From: Thermoplasmata archaeon
GTDB lineage: Archaea; Thermoplasmatota; Thermoplasmata; Thermoplasmatales; Thermoplasmataceae
Direction: 5' to 3'
Length of the DNA stretch: 7,132 nucleotides
Assembly: GCA_021797955.1 (NCBI GenBank)
Contig: JAJZYV010000091.1
Coordinates: 1 to 7,132, forward strand
Shown here: positions 5,636-7,132 of the stretch, piece by piece
Position numbering within the stretch: the first letter of the stretch is position 1
Layout of the letters: the number at the start of each line of letters is the position of its first letter
The notes under the pieces: model-generated
What the model was told of the DNA's origin: nothing
The model's input: the letters and a program-made list of their open reading frames with translations, nothing else
Database searches by the model: none
Program-made: the position numbers and the translations under genes

Positions 5636-6589
5636 CTATTCATTATATGGATGGAATTCATAATCACATCCATCAAATTTACCATTAGCTAAAATGAACT
5701 TTTTCATGGTATACCCTCTATTTTCATATGTGATAGTATCGATTACTACCCTTGTATTTTTATGGAAATCTATAAAAAAACTCCCTAAATTCAAATCTAA
5801 ATGTGGATACACCGGCTTGCTATTTATCTGCATCACATCTTTTTCTAATATCATAAAATAGTTATTAGCTGCCCCATTATTCTGAAAACTCTTTATGTCA
5901 CTAATTTGTGGATCTTTATTTCCATATACGTATGAAAACTTTAAAAATACTATGACATCTCTACCCGGTGATACACCAGAATTTCTAATCGATACATTTA
6001 TTGAATATTTGTAAAAATTATTTACAATAGGAAGTATTGGATTAGCCGCCATGTGGGGATATACAATAGCATAACTTTTTGAGTTAGAAATTTTAAATAA
6101 TTCGCCGAGGTCGAGGTTTTTTGTAGTATCGGATCTCCTGATATATGAGGTGTTTTCACTTTTAGAGTAAAAAACGGCATTCGGATCAGTTTTATGAACT
6201 TCTGCTAAGATAACATACCCTTTTGCAATAGGAATCTCAAGAACATTAAGCCCGTATTTATCATTTCCTGATGGTATCGAGGCTATATCTTCTAGAAGTT
6301 TATTCCTCAGTTTATCTTGCTTGAAATTATTATTGTTAATAGGGTGAATATCCTTAATAATGCCATCAGGTGCCTCAAATCCAATCATCAACAATCCTCC
6401 AGCTTTATTTTCAGGTTTATTTAGGAAACCAATAATAGTTTTAATTATATTTTTCCAATCGTTATTGGTGCCACGATCAACAACCTTGCATTCAAATGAT
6501 GACGTCTCTTGGTATTTTCCAATACTATTTTGTAAATCACTTTCCGTTAACCCATTTTCCCTACCGAAAATATCTTTTATGATGGACAT
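5636..6589 (-). CDS. Schlafen AlbA_2-domain protein with C-terminal beta domain
   Basis: 317 residues from ATG 6589, the only sensible start. Residues 25-165 match the AlbA_2 (Schlafen) fold: YQETSSFECK (26-35) with Glu28, Glu33 and Lys35, then IIKTIIGFLN, the AGGLLMIGF glycine block (63-71), and SYIRRSDTT (148-156) before the last helix. In animal Schlafens this fold is a tRNA/rRNA nuclease using acidic residues at equivalent positions; in prokaryotes it occurs in regulators and in defence genes. Residues 185-317 form a separate beta-rich domain with NVSIRNSGVSPGRDVIVFLKF (198-218), a NxGxxPxxDV pattern like immunoglobulin-type folds, with no enzymatic motif that I recognise. It is a single gene, facing away from the integrase fragment, inside an accessory region. 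An RNase or defence role is inference; AlbA_2 identity is fairly secure. Confidence 0.8.
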   Translation of the reverse strand: MSIIKDIFGRENGLTESDLQNSIGKYQETSSFECKVVDRGTNNDWKNIIKTIIGFLNKPENKAGGLLMIGFEAPDGIIKDIHPINNNNFKQDKLRNKLLEDIASIPSGNDKYGLNVLEIPIAKGYVILAEVHKTDPNAVFYSKSENTSYIRRSDTTKNLDLGELFKISNSKSYAIVYPHMAANPILPIVNNFYKYSINVSIRNSGVSPGRDVIVFLKFSYVYGNKDPQISDIKSFQNNGAANNYFMILEKDVMQINSKPVYPHLDLNLGSFFIDFHKNTRVVIDTITYENRGYTMKKFILANGKFDGCDYEFHPYNE

Positions 6590-6591
6590 TA

Positions 6592-6607
6592 TATATTATA
6601 TAATATA
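6592..6607. promoter_or_regulatory. 16-bp AT palindrome at the start of 5636-6589
   Basis: TATATTATATAATATA is a perfect palindrome ending 2 bases before the ATG at 6589. It overlaps the region where the TATA box of this minus-strand gene must lie, so a dimeric repressor bound here would block transcription. AT-rich palindromes are common by chance and promoter and operator cannot be separated here. Confidence 0.35.
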
Positions 6608-6702
6608 ATAATATTTCAAATTGTTGAAATTAAACCGCCTATAATTCCAATGTTTAATGCACGATGGAGCCCGATAACAACCAAGCTTATAATTGGAAGG
6701 AA

Positions 6703-6710
6703 ATATATAA
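6703..6710 (+). promoter_or_regulatory. TATA box before the integrase remnant
   Basis: ATATATAA preceded by GGAAGGAA, a purine-rich BRE-like stretch. It predicts transcription from about 6732. GAGGAT lies just before the ATG at 6738, which opens a 19-codon frame ending at TGA 6795-6797, directly ahead of and in frame with the integrase remnant. The promoter and start signals look real; what gene they served is not clear. Confidence 0.4.
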
Positions 6711-7084
6711 CTAAAGCGATCCTTTCATGAGGATATTATGAAACTTAATAATGCCCAGGTACACATATTAACATTTCTGAGGACATGCTCGGAATGATGC
6801 AGAATGACCTACCAGTATGCAAGGAACATAGTTAAGGCCACGGCAGCCAGGGCGGGAGCCCCAAAGTTCCATGCACACAGTGCAAGGCATTACTGCGCAA
6901 CCGCATTATTGCGGGCTGGCGTGGATATCCGGAGGGTTCAAACCTATCTGGGCCACAGGTCCCTCAAGTCCACACAGAGGTATACGCATCTGTCAAATAC
7001 GGAGGTGGCAAAATCGATGAAGAGTAAGCTAGAGGAGCTTTTTCGGGAAAAATTAGATGATGCAGGGTTTGAACATAAAGGTAT

Positions 7085-7089
7085 AAAAA
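7085..7089 (-). terminator. Poly-T terminator after the tRNA
   Basis: Five T on the minus strand about 25 bases beyond the inferred 3' end of the tRNA. Archaeal tRNA genes commonly end at such short T-runs. It depends on the tRNA call. Confidence 0.3.
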
Positions 7090-7114
7090 GTGCCAAACCT
7101 GCACATATACTTAA

Positions 7115-7132
7115 TGGGGCTGGCCGGGTTTG
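7115..7132 (-). tRNA. tRNA 3' end, rest beyond the window
   Basis: Read on the minus strand from the edge, the bases are CAAAC CCGGC CAGCCCC A. This fits tRNA positions 56-73 without a gap: C56, purine 57, A58, pyrimidine 60, C61, a 5-base T-stem strand, a 7-base acceptor strand and discriminator A73; CCA is not encoded. The 5' end should read GGGGCTG. Only 18 bases are visible, so amino-acid identity cannot be given. A tRNA 3' end beside an integrase gene is the usual arrangement at an archaeal integration site. Confidence 0.5.

Larger units (their letters stand above)
6804..7132 (+). pseudogene. Tyrosine recombinase (XerC/D type), catalytic C-terminal part
   Basis: An open frame from ATG 6804 that runs off the right edge. 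It holds the C-terminal half of a site-specific recombinase: HSARHYCATALLRAG with the HxxR pair (box II), then YLGHRSLKSTQRYTHL with the LGH His and the nucleophile Tyr. The N-terminal core-binding domain and the first catalytic Arg are absent, and an in-frame TGA lies at 6795-6797, so the piece should not act alone. It could be an intC-like half left after integration, or plain decay. After EELFREK the frame goes on without recognisable similarity into the apparent tRNA end. Base composition is clearly richer in G and C than the neighbouring genes, which suggests a different origin. A functional truncated protein cannot be ruled out. Confidence 0.8.

Noticed and set aside
6360..6608. 82-codon plus-strand ORF
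   Set aside because: It is antisense to the conserved AlbA_2 part of the Schlafen gene and runs into its promoter; a shadow frame.
6650..6700. TATAATTCC and TATAATTGG as a possible inverted repeat
   Set aside because: The two are not reverse complements of each other beyond the AT core; chance similarity in AT-rich DNA.
1..7132. CRISPR array or long tandem repeats
   Set aside because: No regularly spaced repeats of 20-40 bases are seen; only short direct and inverted repeats.

Overview
The window looks archaeal and is most likely from the Thermoplasmata (a Ferroplasma, Thermoplasma or Cuniculiplasma type of organism). It is AT-rich. Clear TATA boxes, some with a purine-rich BRE, lie about 25 bases before several start codons, which gives leaderless or nearly leaderless transcripts. 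The secreted proteins are rich in Asn, Ser and Thr and carry many N-x-S/T sequons. The genus is inference; the archaeal assignment is well supported.

Layout, left to right. (1) 1-912: right part of an ISL3-family insertion sequence, whose transposase gene is open to the left edge. (2) 913-1270: remains of an AbiE-type (type IV) toxin-antitoxin pair. The C-terminal part of the AbiEi-like antitoxin abuts the ISL3 end, and the first codons of the overlapping toxin gene are cut off. (3) 1270-1900 (minus): an IS200/IS605-type element with an intact TnpA and a TnpB reduced to its first 55 residues; its right end is missing. (4) 2035-2481: an internally deleted DDE transposase pseudogene. (5) 2489-2851 (minus): a small protein of unknown function. 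(6) 3076-4920 (minus): two tandem genes for secreted or membrane-anchored proteins, each with its own TATA box. The larger one contains a strikingly regular amphipathic beta-hairpin-like segment. (7) 5084-5398: a second small protein that appears to be a distant relative of the one at 2489-2851, overlapped by a tiny CxxC ORF (5395-5472) that may be the start of a frameshifted gene. (8) 5636-6589 (minus): a Schlafen AlbA_2-domain protein. (9) 6804 to the right edge: the catalytic C-terminal part of a XerC/D-type tyrosine recombinase, followed at the edge by what looks like the 3' end of a tRNA gene on the minus strand.

Read together, this is an accessory island. Three transposon families, a broken toxin-antitoxin module, a Schlafen-type gene and an integrase fragment beside a tRNA 3' end are the usual parts of an integrated archaeal element that is decaying. 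The genes do not form one pathway. The parts most likely to be new biology are the small-protein family (2489-2851 and 5084-5398, with its coupled CxxC ORF) and the secreted protein pair at 3076-4920.
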